Source of the DNA: Pseudoduganella namucuonensis
Lineage (GTDB): Bacteria; Pseudomonadota; Gammaproteobacteria; Burkholderiales; Burkholderiaceae_D
Direction of reading: 5' to 3'
DNA: 64,000 nucleotides
NCBI RefSeq assembly: GCF_900116645.1
Contig: NZ_FPBO01000009.1
Span: 1-64,000, forward strand
Shown: positions 52,458 to 63,767 of the stretch, piece by piece
Position numbering within the stretch: the stretch's first letter is position 1
How the letters are laid out: every line of letters begins with the position of its first letter
Position numbers and translations under genes: made by a program
The notes under the pieces: model-generated
The model's input: the letters and a program-made list of their open reading frames with translations, nothing else
Database searches by the model: none
Told to the model about the DNA's origin: nothing

Positions 52458-54343
52458 TGGACGATATGCTCAAGGAGTTCGTCGTCGAGGCGATGGACTT
52501 GGCGGTCAACGTTGAAGAAAACCTGCTGCGCCTCGAACGCGATCCGGAAAACAAGGAAACGCTGAACGCGGTGTTCCGCGCCTTCCACACCATCAAGGGC
52601 GGCGCCGGCTTCATGAGCCTGGGCGCGCTGGTCTCGGCCTGCCACTTGACGGAAAACCTGTTCGACGCGCTGCGCACCGGCGCCGCGCCGGTGACGCCGA
52701 TCGCGATCGAGGCGGCGCTGCAGGCGTCCGGCTTCGTGGCCGACCAGCTCACCGAACTGAACAACGGCGGCACGCCGGAGGACCTGCCGGCCATGCCTGC
52801 CGACCTCGAGGCGATCCTGAAGGACGCCATCGAGGGCAAGGACAAGGCCCCGGCCAAGCCGGCCGCGCCCGCGCCGACCGCCGCCCCCACCGCCGCGCCC
52901 GCGCCGGTCGCGGCCGCCCCGGCCCCGGCGGCGGCCCCGTCCGCCGATGGGCTGGACTGGGAAGGCATGTACATCTCCGTGGTGCCCGAAGGCACGTACA
53001 CCCGCGGCGCGGCGCCCGTCGCCGCGCCGGTCGCCGCCCCGGTGGTGGCCGCCGCCGCGCCGGCCCCGGCCGAGGCGACAGCCGAGGCGGCCCCGGCCGC
53101 CGCGCCCGCCGCGCCGCGCGCCCGTCCGGAACGCGAGGAAAAGCCGCACGCCGCGCCGGCCAAGGAGGAATCGATCCGCATCGACGCCGTCAAGCTGGAC
53201 GCGCTGCTGGAAGTGGCGGGCGAGTCGGTGCAGGCCGCCAACCAGGCCGCCGTGCTGCTGGAACGGCTGCAGCAGTTCAAGTTCGAGGGCCAGGCCGCGT
53301 CGCTGATGTCGGCCCTGACCGAGACGCTGGAACGCGCCTCGCGCTACTCGAGCGAACTGCAGCGCGCCACCTTGGCGACCCGCATGCAGCCGGTCGGCCG
53401 CCTGTTCCAGAAGTTCCCGCGCCTGGTGCGCGAGCTGGCCAAGGACCTGGGCAAGGAGGTCGAACTGACCATCGAGGGCGCCGAGACCGAGGTCGACCGC
53501 GTGGTGGTGGACAGCCTGTACGACCCGCTGGTGCACATGCTGCGCAACGCGCTGGACCACGGCGTCGAATCGCCGGACGTGCGCGTGGCCGCCGGCAAGC
53601 CGGCCAAGGCCTACATCTCGCTGAAGGCGTGGCAGGAGGCCAACAGCGTCATGATCGTGCTGCAGGACGACGGCAAGGGCATGGACCCGGTCGGCCTGCG
53701 CAAAAAAGCGGCCGAGAAGGGCTTGATCAGCCCGTCTGCTAACATGACGGACGACGAATCGTACCAGCTGGTGTTCCTGCCGGGCTTTTCGACCAAGGAG
53801 GTCGCCTCCAGCGTGTCCGGCCGCGGCGTCGGCATGGACGTGGTGAAGACCGCCGTCGAGAAGAACCGCGGCGCCATCCACATCGAATCGGCGCTGGGCA
53901 AGGGCACCAAGTTCGCCATCCGCCTGCCGATCGAGCTGTCGATCGTGCCGACCATGCTGGTCTCGACCTCGGGCGCGCTGCTGGCGCTGCCGATGGCCGT
54001 GGTGCAGCGCGTGGTCGAGCTGCCGGAGGAGTTCATGGAGGTGGGCGGCGCGCCGGTGCTGAAGGACCAGGGCCGGCCGCTGCCGGTGCGCACGCTGGCC
54101 GGCGCGCTGGGCTACGCGCCGGCGTCCGAACGGGTGGGCATCGTGGTCAACGCGCCGCAACCTTATATACTGGCGGTCGAGGCGGTGGACGGCACGGCCG
54201 ACCTGGTGATCAAGCCGATGACCGCGATTTCGGTCGAGGGCATCACCGGCACCGCGCGTTCCGCCGAGGGCGAACTGGTGCTGGTGGTGGGCCTATCGTT
54301 CCTGATGGACGGCTGCAGGAGTAGTGTACGCATGGCGGCTTGA
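52457..54343 (+). CDS. cheA: Chemotaxis histidine kinase CheA
   Basis: A 628-residue CheA. Residues 1-105 are the Hpt domain (AFHTIKGGAGFMSL, phospho-His about 44). A Pro/Ala linker of about 130 residues, with no visible P2 CheY-binding domain, leads to the P3 dimerisation and P4 kinase region (MQPVGRLFQKFPRLVRELAKDLGKEVELTIEG; HMLRNALDHGVESP; DDGKGMDP; GRGVGMDVVK). P5 CheW-like domain (LSIVPTMLVSTSGALLALPMAVVQRVVEL) ends the protein. No cheY, cheW or MCP gene is nearby, so this pair is separate from a main chemotaxis cluster. Confidence 0.92.
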   Translation: MDDMLKEFVVEAMDLAVNVEENLLRLERDPENKETLNAVFRAFHTIKGGAGFMSLGALVSACHLTENLFDALRTGAAPVTPIAIEAALQASGFVADQLTELNNGGTPEDLPAMPADLEAILKDAIEGKDKAPAKPAAPAPTAAPTAAPAPVAAAPAPAAAPSADGLDWEGMYISVVPEGTYTRGAAPVAAPVAAPVVAAAAPAPAEATAEAAPAAAPAAPRARPEREEKPHAAPAKEESIRIDAVKLDALLEVAGESVQAANQAAVLLERLQQFKFEGQAASLMSALTETLERASRYSSELQRATLATRMQPVGRLFQKFPRLVRELAKDLGKEVELTIEGAETEVDRVVVDSLYDPLVHMLRNALDHGVESPDVRVAAGKPAKAYISLKAWQEANSVMIVLQDDGKGMDPVGLRKKAAEKGLISPSANMTDDESYQLVFLPGFSTKEVASSVSGRGVGMDVVKTAVEKNRGAIHIESALGKGTKFAIRLPIELSIVPTMLVSTSGALLALPMAVVQRVVELPEEFMEVGGAPVLKDQGRPLPVRTLAGALGYAPASERVGIVVNAPQPYILAVEAVDGTADLVIKPMTAISVEGITGTARSAEGELVLVVGLSFLMDGCRSSVRMAA

Positions 54344-54368
54344 AGTTCGCGGCCGCGGCAAAAAACAC

Positions 54369-54397
54369 AAAAGCCTGCGAGATCCGCAGGCTTTTTT
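54369..54397 (+). terminator. Terminator after cheA
   Basis: AAAAGCCTGCG / CGCAGGCTTTT hairpin, with A-rich left arm and T-rich right side, 25 bases after the cheA stop. Confidence 0.9.
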
Positions 54398-54532
54398 ATT
54401 GAAAAGGGCGTCATACAGTCATGCTAACCCCAGCCGCATCGGCCCACGAGGCGGAGAGACGGGCTTGGATTTGCATTGGGCAAACTATGGCATAATCGAA
54501 GATCGCATTTTTTACGGGCAGTAGCAGCAATC

Positions 54533-55933
54533 ATGAAGACGCTTTACGACAAACTGTGGGAATCCCACGTGGTGCGCACGGAAGACGACGGCACCGCCAT
54601 CCTCTATATCGACCGCCACCTGGTGCACGAGGTGACCAGTCCGCAGGCCTTCGACGGCCTGCGCGCCGCCGGCCGCGCGCCCTGGCGCATCTCGGCCAAC
54701 CTGGCCGTGGCGGACCACAACGTGCCCACCACCGACCGCTCGCACGGCATCGAGGACCCCGTGTCCCGCCTGCAGGTCGAGACGCTGGACAAGAACACCA
54801 AGTCGGTCGGCATGACCTACTTCAACATGAACGACAAGCGCCAGGGCATCGTGCACGTGATCGGGCCGGAGCAGGGCGCTACCTTGCCGGGCATGACGGT
54901 GGTCTGCGGCGACTCGCACACCTCCACCCACGGCGCCTTCGGCGCGCTGGCGCACGGCATCGGCACCTCGGAAGTGGAGCACGTGCTGGCCACCCAGACG
55001 CTGCTGCAGAAGAAATCGAAATCCATGCTGGTGCAGGTCGACGGCGAGCTGCCGCCCGGCGTGACCGCCAAGGACATCGTGCTGGCCATCATCGGCCGGA
55101 TCGGCACCGCCGGCGGCACCGGCTACGCGATGGAGTTCGGCGGTTCCGCCATCCGCGCGCTGTCGATGGAGGGCCGCATGACGGTCTGCAACATGGCGAT
55201 CGAGGCCGGCGCGCGCGCCGGCATGGTCGGCGTGGACGACACCACCATCAACTACGTCAAGGGCCGCCCGTTCTCGCCGGCCGGTCCGCACTGGGACCGC
55301 GCGGTCGACTACTGGCGCACCCTGCACACCGACGCCGGCGCCAAATTCGACCTGGTGGTGACCCTGGACGCGGCCGAGATCAAGCCGCAGGTCACCTGGG
55401 GCACCTCGCCCGAGCAGGTGGTGGCGATCGACGCCCGCATCCCCGACCCCGAGCAGGAAAAGGATCCGGTCAAGCGCGACGCGATGGAAAAGGCGCTGGT
55501 CTACATGGGCCTGAACCCGAACACCGCCATCGAGGACATCCGCATCGACAAGGTCTTCATCGGCTCCTGCACCAACTCGCGCATCGAGGACTTGCGCGCC
55601 GCCGCCGCCGTGGTGCGCGGCAAGCAGCGCGCCTCCAACGTCAAGCTGGCGCTGGTGGTGCCGGGCTCCGGCCTGGTCAAGGAACAGGCCGAGCGCGAAG
55701 GCCTGGACACCATCTTCAAGGCCGCCGGCTTCGAATGGCGCGAGCCTGGCTGCTCCATGTGCCTGGCCATGAACGCCGACCGCCTGGAACCGGGCGAGCG
55801 CTGCGCCTCGACCTCGAACCGCAATTTCGAAGGCCGCCAGGGCCAGGGCGGACGCACCCACCTGGTGTCGCCCGCGATGGCGGCGGCGGCGGGCATCGCC
55901 GGCCACTTCGTCGACGTGCGCGCGATGCGCTGA
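54533..55933 (+). CDS. leuC: 3-isopropylmalate dehydratase large subunit
   Basis: Isomerises 2-isopropylmalate with LeuD in leucine synthesis. The 466-residue [4Fe-4S] enzyme shows [14 protein letters not shown] (first cluster Cys), [14 protein letters not shown] (second) and GCSMCLAMN (third), the three cluster ligands. The start follows a CATAAT -10 candidate at 54491-54496. The downstream order (entericidin-like gene, leuD, leuB) is the usual Burkholderiales leucine operon. Confidence 0.98.
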   Translation: MKTLYDKLWESHVVRTEDDGTAILYIDRHLVHEVTSPQAFDGLRAAGRAPWRISANLAVADHNVPTTDRSHGIEDPVSRLQVETLDKNTKSVGMTYFNMNDKRQGIVHVIGPEQGATLPGMTVVCGDSHTSTHGAFGALAHGIGTSEVEHVLATQTLLQKKSKSMLVQVDGELPPGVTAKDIVLAIIGRIGTAGGTGYAMEFGGSAIRALSMEGRMTVCNMAIEAGARAGMVGVDDTTINYVKGRPFSPAGPHWDRAVDYWRTLHTDAGAKFDLVVTLDAAEIKPQVTWGTSPEQVVAIDARIPDPEQEKDPVKRDAMEKALVYMGLNPNTAIEDIRIDKVFIGSCTNSRIEDLRAAAAVVRGKQRASNVKLALVVPGSGLVKEQAEREGLDTIFKAAGFEWREPGCSMCLAMNADRLEPGERCASTSNRNFEGRQGQGGRTHLVSPAMAAAAGIAGHFVDVRAMR

Positions 55934-55961
55934 ACCATCCTTAACAAATAGACACATCATC

Positions 55962-56093
55962 ATGAAAACCATCACCGCTCTGATCATCGCCACCTTCGCC
56001 GCCGTCGCCCTGTCCGGCTGCAACACCATTTCCGGCATCGGCAAGGACGTGCAAAAAGTCGGGCAGGTCGTCACGAGCGCTGGCGGCAAATAA
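55962..56093 (+). CDS. Entericidin A/B-family small lipoprotein
   Basis: A 43-residue lipoprotein: [20 protein letters not shown], the lipidated Cys at residue 20, then [23 protein letters not shown]. This matches the entericidin family (NT..G.GKDvq..G). The two known E. coli members form an antidote/toxin-like pair; here there is only one. It lies 28 bases after leuC and 47 bases before leuD, inside the leucine operon. Confidence 0.88.
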   Translation: MKTITALIIATFAAVALSGCNTISGIGKDVQKVGQVVTSAGGK

Positions 56094-56140
56094 CAGCTTG
56101 CCGGCGGCGGAACATGGCCGCCGGCGCAATGAAGAAGATC

Positions 56141-56788
56141 ATGGAAAAATTTACCATCTATGAAGGCCTGGTGGCGCCGCTGGATCGCGCCAACGTCGAT
56201 ACCGACGCCATCATTCCCAAGCAGTTCCTGAAATCCATCCACCGCACCGGTTTCGGCCCCAACCTGTTCGACGAGTGGCGCTACCTGGACCACGGCGAAC
56301 CCGGCATGGACAACAGCAAGCGTCCGCTGAACCCGGACTTCGTGCTGAACCAGCCGCGCTACCAGGGCGCCTCCATCCTGCTGGCGCGCAAGAACTTCGG
56401 CTGCGGCTCCTCGCGCGAGCACGCGCCGTGGGCGCTGGACCAGTACGGCTTCCGCGCCGTCGTCGCGCCCAGCTTCGCCGACATCTTTTTCAATAACTGC
56501 TACAAGAGCGGGCTGCTGCCCATCGTCCTGAGCGAGCAACAGATCGATCATCTGTTCAACGAAGTCAAGGCCTTCCCCGGTTACCGCCTGGTGGTCGACC
56601 TGGACCAGCAGCGCATATCCACCAGCAACGGCAGCGTCTCCTACCCCTTCGAGATCGACGCCTTCCGCAAATACTGCCTGATGAACGGACTTGACGATAT
56701 CGGCCTGACGCTGCGCCACGCAGACTCGATCCGCGCCTTCGAAGAGCGTCATCTGGCAACCCAGCCCTGGCTGGCCAACGTCATCTAA
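56141..56788 (+). CDS. leuD: 3-isopropylmalate dehydratase small subunit
   Basis: Partner of LeuC. The 215-residue product shows [38 protein letters not shown] and the C-terminal substrate-binding region. The ATG at 56141 (MEKFTIYEG) is preferred: two in-frame ATGs upstream (56129 and 56114) would add non-conserved residues. It precedes leuB by 8 bases. Confidence 0.97.
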   Translation: MEKFTIYEGLVAPLDRANVDTDAIIPKQFLKSIHRTGFGPNLFDEWRYLDHGEPGMDNSKRPLNPDFVLNQPRYQGASILLARKNFGCGSSREHAPWALDQYGFRAVVAPSFADIFFNNCYKSGLLPIVLSEQQIDHLFNEVKAFPGYRLVVDLDQQRISTSNGSVSYPFEIDAFRKYCLMNGLDDIGLTLRHADSIRAFEERHLATQPWLANVI

Positions 56789-56796
56789 TACACATC

Positions 56797-57867
<1,071 letters not shown>

Positions 57868-57951
57868 GTGCCATGGGACGGCTCGCAAGGCCGTCCGGTT
57901 TTGCGCGTGGCAATCCTGCCGCGCGCATAGAAAACTAACAAGGAAATGAAA

Positions 57952-59079
57952 ATGAAACTCGTAGGTCTGGTAGGTTGGCGCGGCATGGTCGGTTCGGTCC
58001 TGATGCAGCGCATGCAGGAAGAGGGCGATTTCGCCCACATCGAGCCGGTGTTCTTCACCACCTCGAACACGGGCGGCGCCGCGCCGTCGATGGCGAAGAA
58101 CGAGACCACCCTGAAGGACGCCAACAATATCGACGAACTGAAGCGCTGCGAGATCATCATCTCCTGCCAGGGCGGCGACTACACCTCGGCGGTCTTCCCG
58201 CAACTGCGCGCGGCCGGCTGGAACGGCTACTGGATCGACGCCGCGTCGACCCTGCGCATGGAAAAGGACGCCGTCATCGTGCTCGATCCGGTCAACCTGA
58301 ACGTGATCAAGGACGCCATGGCCAAGGGCGTCAAGAACTTCGTGGGCGGCAACTGCACCGTGTCGTGCATGCTGATGGGCCTGGGCGGCCTGTTCAAGCA
58401 CAATCTGGTGGACTGGATGACCTCCATGACCTACCAGGCGGCCTCCGGCGGCGGCGCGCAGCACATGCGCGAACTGCTGACCCAGTTCGGCACCATCAAC
58501 AGCTCCGTCAAGGCGCTGCTCGACAATCCGGCCGCCGCCATCCTGGAGATCGACCGCCAGGTGCTGGCCACCCAGCACGGCCTGTCGGCCGACGAGACCA
58601 AACAGTTCGGCGTGCCGCTGGCCGGCAACCTGATCCCGTGGATCGACAAGGATCTGGGCAACGGCCAATCCAAGGAAGAGTGGAAGGGCGGCGCCGAGAC
58701 CAACAAGATCCTGGGCCTGGGCCCGGACTTCGGCAGCAAGGCGATTCCGGTCGACGGCCTGTGCGTGCGCATCGGCGCCATGCGCTGCCACTCGCAGGCG
58801 CTGACCATCAAGCTGAACAAGGACGTGCCGCTGGACGAGATCAACGACATCATCGCCAGCGACAACCAGTGGGTCAAGTTCGTGCCGAACACGCGCGAAG
58901 CGTCGGTCAAGGACCTGACGCCGGCGGCCGTGACCGGCAGCCTGACGATCCCGGTCGGCCGCGTGCGCAAGCTGTCCATGGGCGGCGAGTACATCTCCGC
59001 GTTCACCGTGGGCGACCAACTGCTGTGGGGCGCGGCCGAGCCGCTGCGCCGCATGCTGCGCATCGTGCTGGATAAGTAA
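57952..59079 (+). CDS. asd: Aspartate-semialdehyde dehydrogenase
   Basis: Makes aspartate semialdehyde, the branch point to lysine (dapA in this window), methionine and threonine. The 375-residue product shows [14 protein letters not shown] (NADP loop), the catalytic Cys in [12 protein letters not shown], and the His in [12 protein letters not shown] chose 57952 over 57946 because AAGGA (57940-57944) is 7 bases from 57952 but only 1 base from 57946. It belongs to the gram-negative long-insert class. Confidence 0.97.
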   Translation: MKLVGLVGWRGMVGSVLMQRMQEEGDFAHIEPVFFTTSNTGGAAPSMAKNETTLKDANNIDELKRCEIIISCQGGDYTSAVFPQLRAAGWNGYWIDAASTLRMEKDAVIVLDPVNLNVIKDAMAKGVKNFVGGNCTVSCMLMGLGGLFKHNLVDWMTSMTYQAASGGGAQHMRELLTQFGTINSSVKALLDNPAAAILEIDRQVLATQHGLSADETKQFGVPLAGNLIPWIDKDLGNGQSKEEWKGGAETNKILGLGPDFGSKAIPVDGLCVRIGAMRCHSQALTIKLNKDVPLDEINDIIASDNQWVKFVPNTREASVKDLTPAAVTGSLTIPVGRVRKLSMGGEYISAFTVGDQLLWGAAEPLRRMLRIVLDK

Positions 59080-59095
59080 ACCGCGACCGCGACCG

Positions 59096-59160
59096 GGGGG
59101 CAGACCCCATTCCAACGCCGCGGGCTTTCGCCGGGGCCGTCCGAGATGGGGTCTGTCCCC
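59096..59160. repeat. Intergenic inverted repeat after asd
   Basis: 15-base arms at 59096-59110 and 59146-59160 pair with one mismatch (GGGGGCAGACCCCAT and ATGGGGTCTGTCCCC) around a 35-base spacer. It has no T-run. The core resembles the repeat at 781-843. The true intrinsic terminator follows at 59182-59215. Confidence 0.65.
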
Positions 59161-59181
59161 GGTTTCACGCCGTTGGGTTCT

Positions 59182-59215
59182 AAAGGGCGATCTCATAGGG
59201 GAATCGCCCTTTTTT
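59182..59215 (+). terminator. Terminator after asd
   Basis: AAAGGGCGAT and ATCGCCCTTT arms around a 12-base loop, followed by a T-run. It separates the amino-acid genes from fimV. The following bases up to 59352 hold no gene and end in the fimV leader. Confidence 0.88.
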
Positions 59216-59352
59216 CCGCCTATCGGATTCCGAATTCAGCGCGGAGGTGACAGAAGCCACCGCAAAGCTTGCATGCTCTTATGCATGGTGATATGTTGGG
59301 ATATCTGGGAAAGCAACTTTTTCCTCTTTCATAACTATACGCCCCCCACACT

Positions 59353-62184
59353 ATGCCTGTAAGCCACCGCCCCGCCTCCATCACGTTTGCGTTGAAAACA
59401 CTTGGCAGCGCGGTCGCATGCGCTGTATTGCTGTCTCCCGCCGCCAACGCAGCAGGTCTGGGCAAGCTGACGGTGCTGTCTTCGCTGGGCCAGCCGCTGC
59501 GCGCCGAGATCGAACTGACCTCGGTGGCGCCCGGCGAGGCGTCCGACCTGGTGGCCAAGCTGGCCCCGGCCGACGCCTTCCGCCTCGCCAACATCGACTT
59601 CAATCCCGCGCTGCTGTCGCTGCGCTTCGAGGTGGACCAGCGCAACGGCCGCCAGTACATCAAGGTCTCGTCCGCCCAGCCCGTCAACGAGCCCTTCGTG
59701 GACATGCTGCTCGAACTGAGCTGGACCGGCGGCCGCCTGGTGCGCGAATACACCTTCCTGCTGGATCCGGCCGAGATGCGCGGCACCCAGTCGGCGCAAG
59801 TGGCCGCGCCGGTCGACGTGCCGTCGCGCTCGGCCTCGGCCGGCGCGCCCGCCGCGGCCCCTGCCGCCGCCGCGCCCGCGCCGGCGCGCGAACCGCGGCC
59901 CGCGCGCGCGCCGCGCGAGAGCGCCGACGGCGCCAAGGAATACCGCGTCAAGCCGGGCGACACGCTGGGCCGCATCGCCGCCCAGCTCAAGCCGGCCGAC
60001 GTGTCGCTGGACATGATGCTGGTGGCGCTGTACCGCGCCAATCCGGAAGCCTTCATCGGCAACAATATGAACCGCCTGAAGTCGGGCCAGATCCTGGCGG
60101 TCCCCGATTCGGACGCCATCAAGGGCGGCGCCGGCGACGGCGACGCGCGCGGCATGGTGGTCGCGCACGCGGCCGACTTCAACGCCTACCGCAACAAGCT
60201 GGCCGGCCAGGTGTCGTCCAGCACGCCCGCCAAGGCGCCGGAAACCAGCCAGAGCGCGGCCGGCAAGATCACCGCCAAGGTGGAGGAGCGCCCCACGGCG
60301 GTCAATGAAAGCAAGGATCAGCTGAAACTGTCCAAGGCCACCGGCGCCGGCGCCGCCGGCAAGTCCGCCGCCGCCGGCGACGAGGACAGGATCGCCCGCG
60401 AGAAGCAGATCGCCGAGGCCAACGCCCGCGTCAAGGAACTGGAAAAGAACGTCAGCGAGCTGGAAAAGCTGATGGCCGTGAAGAACAAGACCATGGCGGA
60501 CAAGCAGAAGGCCGCCGCCGCGCCGGACGCCGCCGCGACGCCGGCCGCCCCGGTGGCGACGGCGCCCGCGCCCGCCGCGCCCGCGCCCAAGCCGCTGGCG
60601 CCGCCGCCCATGCCCGAGCCGACCCTGCTGGACGCGCTGCTGGACAATATCCAGGCGATCGGCCTGGCGCTGGTGGCCGTGCTGGGCGGCGCCGCGCTGC
60701 TGTTGGCGCGCCGCCGCAAGCAGCAGGTCAAGGTGGTGGCCAAGCCGGAGGTCAGCGTGCTGGGCGACCCCGGCCCGCTGGCGCAGCCGCTGATCGCCGA
60801 GACCGGCGGCCAGAGCGTGGACACCAACAACAGCGTCTTCAATTCCAACTTCGCGCCGTCCGCCAGCCAGCTCGACACCAACGAGGTCGATCCGGTGGCC
60901 GAGGCCGACGTCTACATCGCCTATGGCCGCGACGCCCAGGCCGAGGAAATCCTGAAGGAGGCGCTGCGCACGCACCCCGAGCGCCATCCGGTGCGCCTGA
61001 AGCTGCTGGAGATCTTCGCCAACCGCAAGGACGCGCGCTCCTTCGAGGCCCAGGCCAGCGAGCTGTATTCGATGACCAAGGGGCAGGGCGACGAGTGGGC
61101 GCAGGCCGCGCTGCTGGGCCTGGCCATCGACCCCTTGAACCCCATGTACGCGGCCGCCGGCGGCCAGGACGCGGCCACCGCCGCGCCGACCATGGCGGCC
61201 ACCGAGGCGCCCGTCACGGCGGACGACTTCGCCAGCATGTTCGCCGACGAGCCCGCCCCCGCGCCGACCGCGGCGCCGGCCGCCGAGGCGCACGACTTCA
61301 GCGGCCTGGACCTGGACCTCAGCCACGACGCCGCGCCCACGCCGGCCCCGGCCGCCGCCGGCGCGCACGACAACGGCATGGACTTCGCGCTGGACGACCC
61401 CACCGCGCTGCCCGACTTCGACCTCGACAAGGCCGACACGGCCGACCGCAGCGCCGTTCCGAGCCCGGCCGCGATGGCCGCCGCCGACGCCGAGCACTTC
61501 CTGGACTTCGACCTGGGCGGCCTGAGCATGGACCCCACGGCGTCCCCGACCGAGGCGCCGACCACCGCGCCGGCCGTGGACCTGCCCGCGTCCGAGCCGT
61601 TCGACCTGGCCTTCGACATGGAGCCGCCGCCGGCCGCCGCCACCCCGGCGCCGACCGACGCGCCGGACCAGGCGCCCGCGTTGGCCCCATTGTCGGCCGA
61701 GGACTTCAGCATGGACTTCGGCCTGGACCTGCCGTCGTCCGCGCCGTCCGGCGAGCCCGAGCGCGCGCCGGCGTCCGACCCGCTGGCCGAGCTGGACATG
61801 ATGGACTTCAACCTGCCCGAAACCACCGCGGCCCCGGCCGCCCCGGCGGCCGAGCCGGCGCTGTCCGCCGCCGACTTCGACATCCCCGACTTCCCCGAGC
61901 TGGCCGGCACCTCCGCGCCGACCGCGCCGCCTTCGCCCGCCGAGTTCGACCTGTCCGGCATCGACCTGGACCTGATCGGCAACACGCCGATGGCCGTGCC
62001 GGCCGGCGGCGACGACGAGATGTCGGCGCTGCACATGGAAATGGACACCAAACTGGACCTGGCGGTGGCCTACCAGGAGATCGGCGACAAGGAGGGCGCG
62101 CGCGAACTGCTGGACGAGGTCATCCGCGGCGGCAGCGACGACCAGATCGCCCGCGCCAGCGCCATGCGCACCCAGCTGGGCTGA
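59353..62184 (+). CDS. fimV: FimV-family peptidoglycan-binding polarity protein
   Basis: FimV-like proteins organise cell poles and type IV pili. The 943-residue product has a signal peptide (SAVACAVLLSPAANA), the conserved N-terminal domain (GLGKLTVLSSLGQPLRAEIEL), and a LysM domain near residue 195-255 (EYRVKPGDTLGRIAAQLKP). A coiled coil (about residues 350-375), one membrane helix at about 430-450 (LDNIQAIGLALVAVLGGAALLLA), and a cytoplasmic, acidic, Ala/Asp-rich repeat region follow. The C-terminus is the FimV-C TPR (KLDLAVAYQEIGDKEGARELLDEV). It precedes truA, as in Pseudomonas and Burkholderiales. Confidence 0.93.
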   Translation: MPVSHRPASITFALKTLGSAVACAVLLSPAANAAGLGKLTVLSSLGQPLRAEIELTSVAPGEASDLVAKLAPADAFRLANIDFNPALLSLRFEVDQRNGRQYIKVSSAQPVNEPFVDMLLELSWTGGRLVREYTFLLDPAEMRGTQSAQVAAPVDVPSRSASAGAPAAAPAAAAPAPAREPRPARAPRESADGAKEYRVKPGDTLGRIAAQLKPADVSLDMMLVALYRANPEAFIGNNMNRLKSGQILAVPDSDAIKGGAGDGDARGMVVAHAADFNAYRNKLAGQVSSSTPAKAPETSQSAAGKITAKVEERPTAVNESKDQLKLSKATGAGAAGKSAAAGDEDRIAREKQIAEANARVKELEKNVSELEKLMAVKNKTMADKQKAAAAPDAAATPAAPVATAPAPAAPAPKPLAPPPMPEPTLLDALLDNIQAIGLALVAVLGGAALLLARRRKQQVKVVAKPEVSVLGDPGPLAQPLIAETGGQSVDTNNSVFNSNFAPSASQLDTNEVDPVAEADVYIAYGRDAQAEEILKEALRTHPERHPVRLKLLEIFANRKDARSFEAQASELYSMTKGQGDEWAQAALLGLAIDPLNPMYAAAGGQDAATAAPTMAATEAPVTADDFASMFADEPAPAPTAAPAAEAHDFSGLDLDLSHDAAPTPAPAAAGAHDNGMDFALDDPTALPDFDLDKADTADRSAVPSPAAMAAADAEHFLDFDLGGLSMDPTASPTEAPTTAPAVDLPASEPFDLAFDMEPPPAAATPAPTDAPDQAPALAPLSAEDFSMDFGLDLPSSAPSGEPERAPASDPLAELDMMDFNLPETTAAPAAPAAEPALSAADFDIPDFPELAGTSAPTAPPSPAEFDLSGIDLDLIGNTPMAVPAGGDDEMSALHMEMDTKLDLAVAYQEIGDKEGARELLDEVIRGGSDDQIARASAMRTQLG

Positions 62185-62219
62185 GCCCGCCGGCCCGCTG
62201 CCGGGGCGGGGACGGCGGG

Positions 62220-62225
62220 TATAAT
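62220..62225 (+). promoter_or_regulatory. Candidate -10 of the truA promoter
   Basis: Consensus TATAAT 33 bases before the truA start. No obvious -35 is visible in the GC-rich end of fimV. Confidence 0.5.
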
Positions 62226-62257
62226 GCGCTGATCCAATATTACCGGTAGGGCAGCAA

Positions 62258-63070
62258 TTGAAACGGATCGCATTAGGAATCCAGTACGACGGCCAGGCTT
62301 GGCAGGGTTATCAGACCCAGCCGGGCGGCCACACGGTGCAGGACCAGCTCGAGGCGGCCATGCTGCGCTTCGCCACCGTGCCCCTGGCCACCACCTGCGC
62401 CGGCCGCACCGACGCCGGCGTGCACGGCCTGGGCCAGGTGGTCCATTTCGACACCGACCTCACGCGGGAAATCCACGGCTGGGTGCGCGGCATCAACGCC
62501 TTCCTGCCGCCGTCGATCGGCGTGCGCTGGGCCAAGGAATTGCACGAGGTGGACGGCGGCTTCCACGACGGGCGTGAATTCCACGCCCGCTTCAGCGCGC
62601 GCTCGCGCACCTACCACTACCTGCTCTACAACAACGCCATCCGCTCGCCGCTGCTGGCGGGCCGCGCCGGCTTCTGCCACCGGCCGCTGGACGTCGAGCG
62701 CATGCGCGCCGCCGTGCCCGCGCTGATCGGCGAGCACGATTTCTCCGCCTTCCGCGCCGCCTCCTGCCAGGCCAAGACGCCGGTCAAGCTGATGCATGAA
62801 ATCGGCGTCGAGCGCCACGGCGAGCTCATCGTGTTCACCCTGCGCGCCAGCGCCTTCCTGCATCACATGGTGCGCAACCTGGTGGGCGCGCTGGTGTACA
62901 TCGGCTCGGGCCGGCAGGAGCCTGAATGGCTGGGCCAACTGCTGGTGTCGAAAAACCGCTCGCTGGCCGCGCCCACCTTCATGCCGGACGGCCTGTACCT
63001 GGCCGACATCGAATACGACGCCAAGTGGGGCCTGCCGCGCGAGGGCGCGCGTGCCTTGCCCTGGTTCTAA
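62258..63070 (+). CDS. truA: tRNA pseudouridine(38-40) synthase
   Basis: Makes pseudouridine at positions 38-40 of the tRNA anticodon arm. The 270-residue product shows the catalytic Asp in [10 protein letters not shown] (about residue 48), TYHYLLYNN and [15 protein letters not shown]. The start is TTG (62258), preceded by AGGG; the homology begins at [11 protein letters not shown] right after it. It sits between fimV and trpF, a standard order. Confidence 0.96.
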   Translation: MKRIALGIQYDGQAWQGYQTQPGGHTVQDQLEAAMLRFATVPLATTCAGRTDAGVHGLGQVVHFDTDLTREIHGWVRGINAFLPPSIGVRWAKELHEVDGGFHDGREFHARFSARSRTYHYLLYNNAIRSPLLAGRAGFCHRPLDVERMRAAVPALIGEHDFSAFRAASCQAKTPVKLMHEIGVERHGELIVFTLRASAFLHHMVRNLVGALVYIGSGRQEPEWLGQLLVSKNRSLAAPTFMPDGLYLADIEYDAKWGLPREGARALPWF

Positions 63071-63092
63071 GGCTGGTTTTCAAGGAATAGCT

Positions 63093-63755
63093 ATGCATCG
63101 CACCCGTATCAAGATCTGCGGCCTGACCCGGCCCGAGGACGTGGCCGCCGTGGCCGCCGCCGGCGCCGACGCGATCGGCTTCGTGTTCTACCCGAAAAGC
63201 CCGCGCCACGTGACGCCCGAACAGGCCGCCAAGCTGATCGAGAGCATGCCGCCCTTCATCACCGCCACCGGCCTGTTCGTCAACGCCGCGCCGGAGGAGG
63301 TGGCCGAGACCGTGCGCGTGTCGCGCGTGACGCTGCTGCAGTTCCACGGCGACGAAACCGCGGAGCAGTGCGCGGCGGCCGCCCATGCGGCGAATACCCG
63401 CTATGTGCGGGCATTTCGCGTCAAACCTGACACCACGCCGGACGAACTGCTAGAATACGACCGGATATGCCGTGCCTCCAGCCCCCTCTATTCGGGCCTC
63501 CTGTTCGATACCTGGGTGGATGCGTACGGCGGCGCAGGAAAGGTATTCGATTGGTCTCTCATCCCAAAAGATCTCGCGCCTCGGGCCGTTTTGAGTGGTG
63601 GCTTGAGCGTACACAACGCGACTGGCGCGGTGGCGCAGGTACGCCCGTACGCGGTTGACATCAGCAGTGGTGTCGAAGCGTCCAAGGGCATCAAGGATCC
63701 CGACAGGATCGCCGCCTTCGTGCGCGCGGTCCGTGAAGCTGACGCCATACTGTGA
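63093..63755 (+). CDS. trpF: Phosphoribosylanthranilate isomerase
   Basis: Third step of the tryptophan branch: isomerises phosphoribosylanthranilate. The 220-residue TIM barrel shows the catalytic Cys in KICGLTRPED, LLQFHGDET, the Asp in LFDTWVDAYGGAGKVFDW, and VDISSGVEASKGIKD. AAGGA lies 7 bases before the ATG. trpB follows after 12 bases. Confidence 0.97.
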   Translation: MHRTRIKICGLTRPEDVAAVAAAGADAIGFVFYPKSPRHVTPEQAAKLIESMPPFITATGLFVNAAPEEVAETVRVSRVTLLQFHGDETAEQCAAAAHAANTRYVRAFRVKPDTTPDELLEYDRICRASSPLYSGLLFDTWVDAYGGAGKVFDWSLIPKDLAPRAVLSGGLSVHNATGAVAQVRPYAVDISSGVEASKGIKDPDRIAAFVRAVREADAIL

Positions 63756-63767
63756 AAGACATCCATC

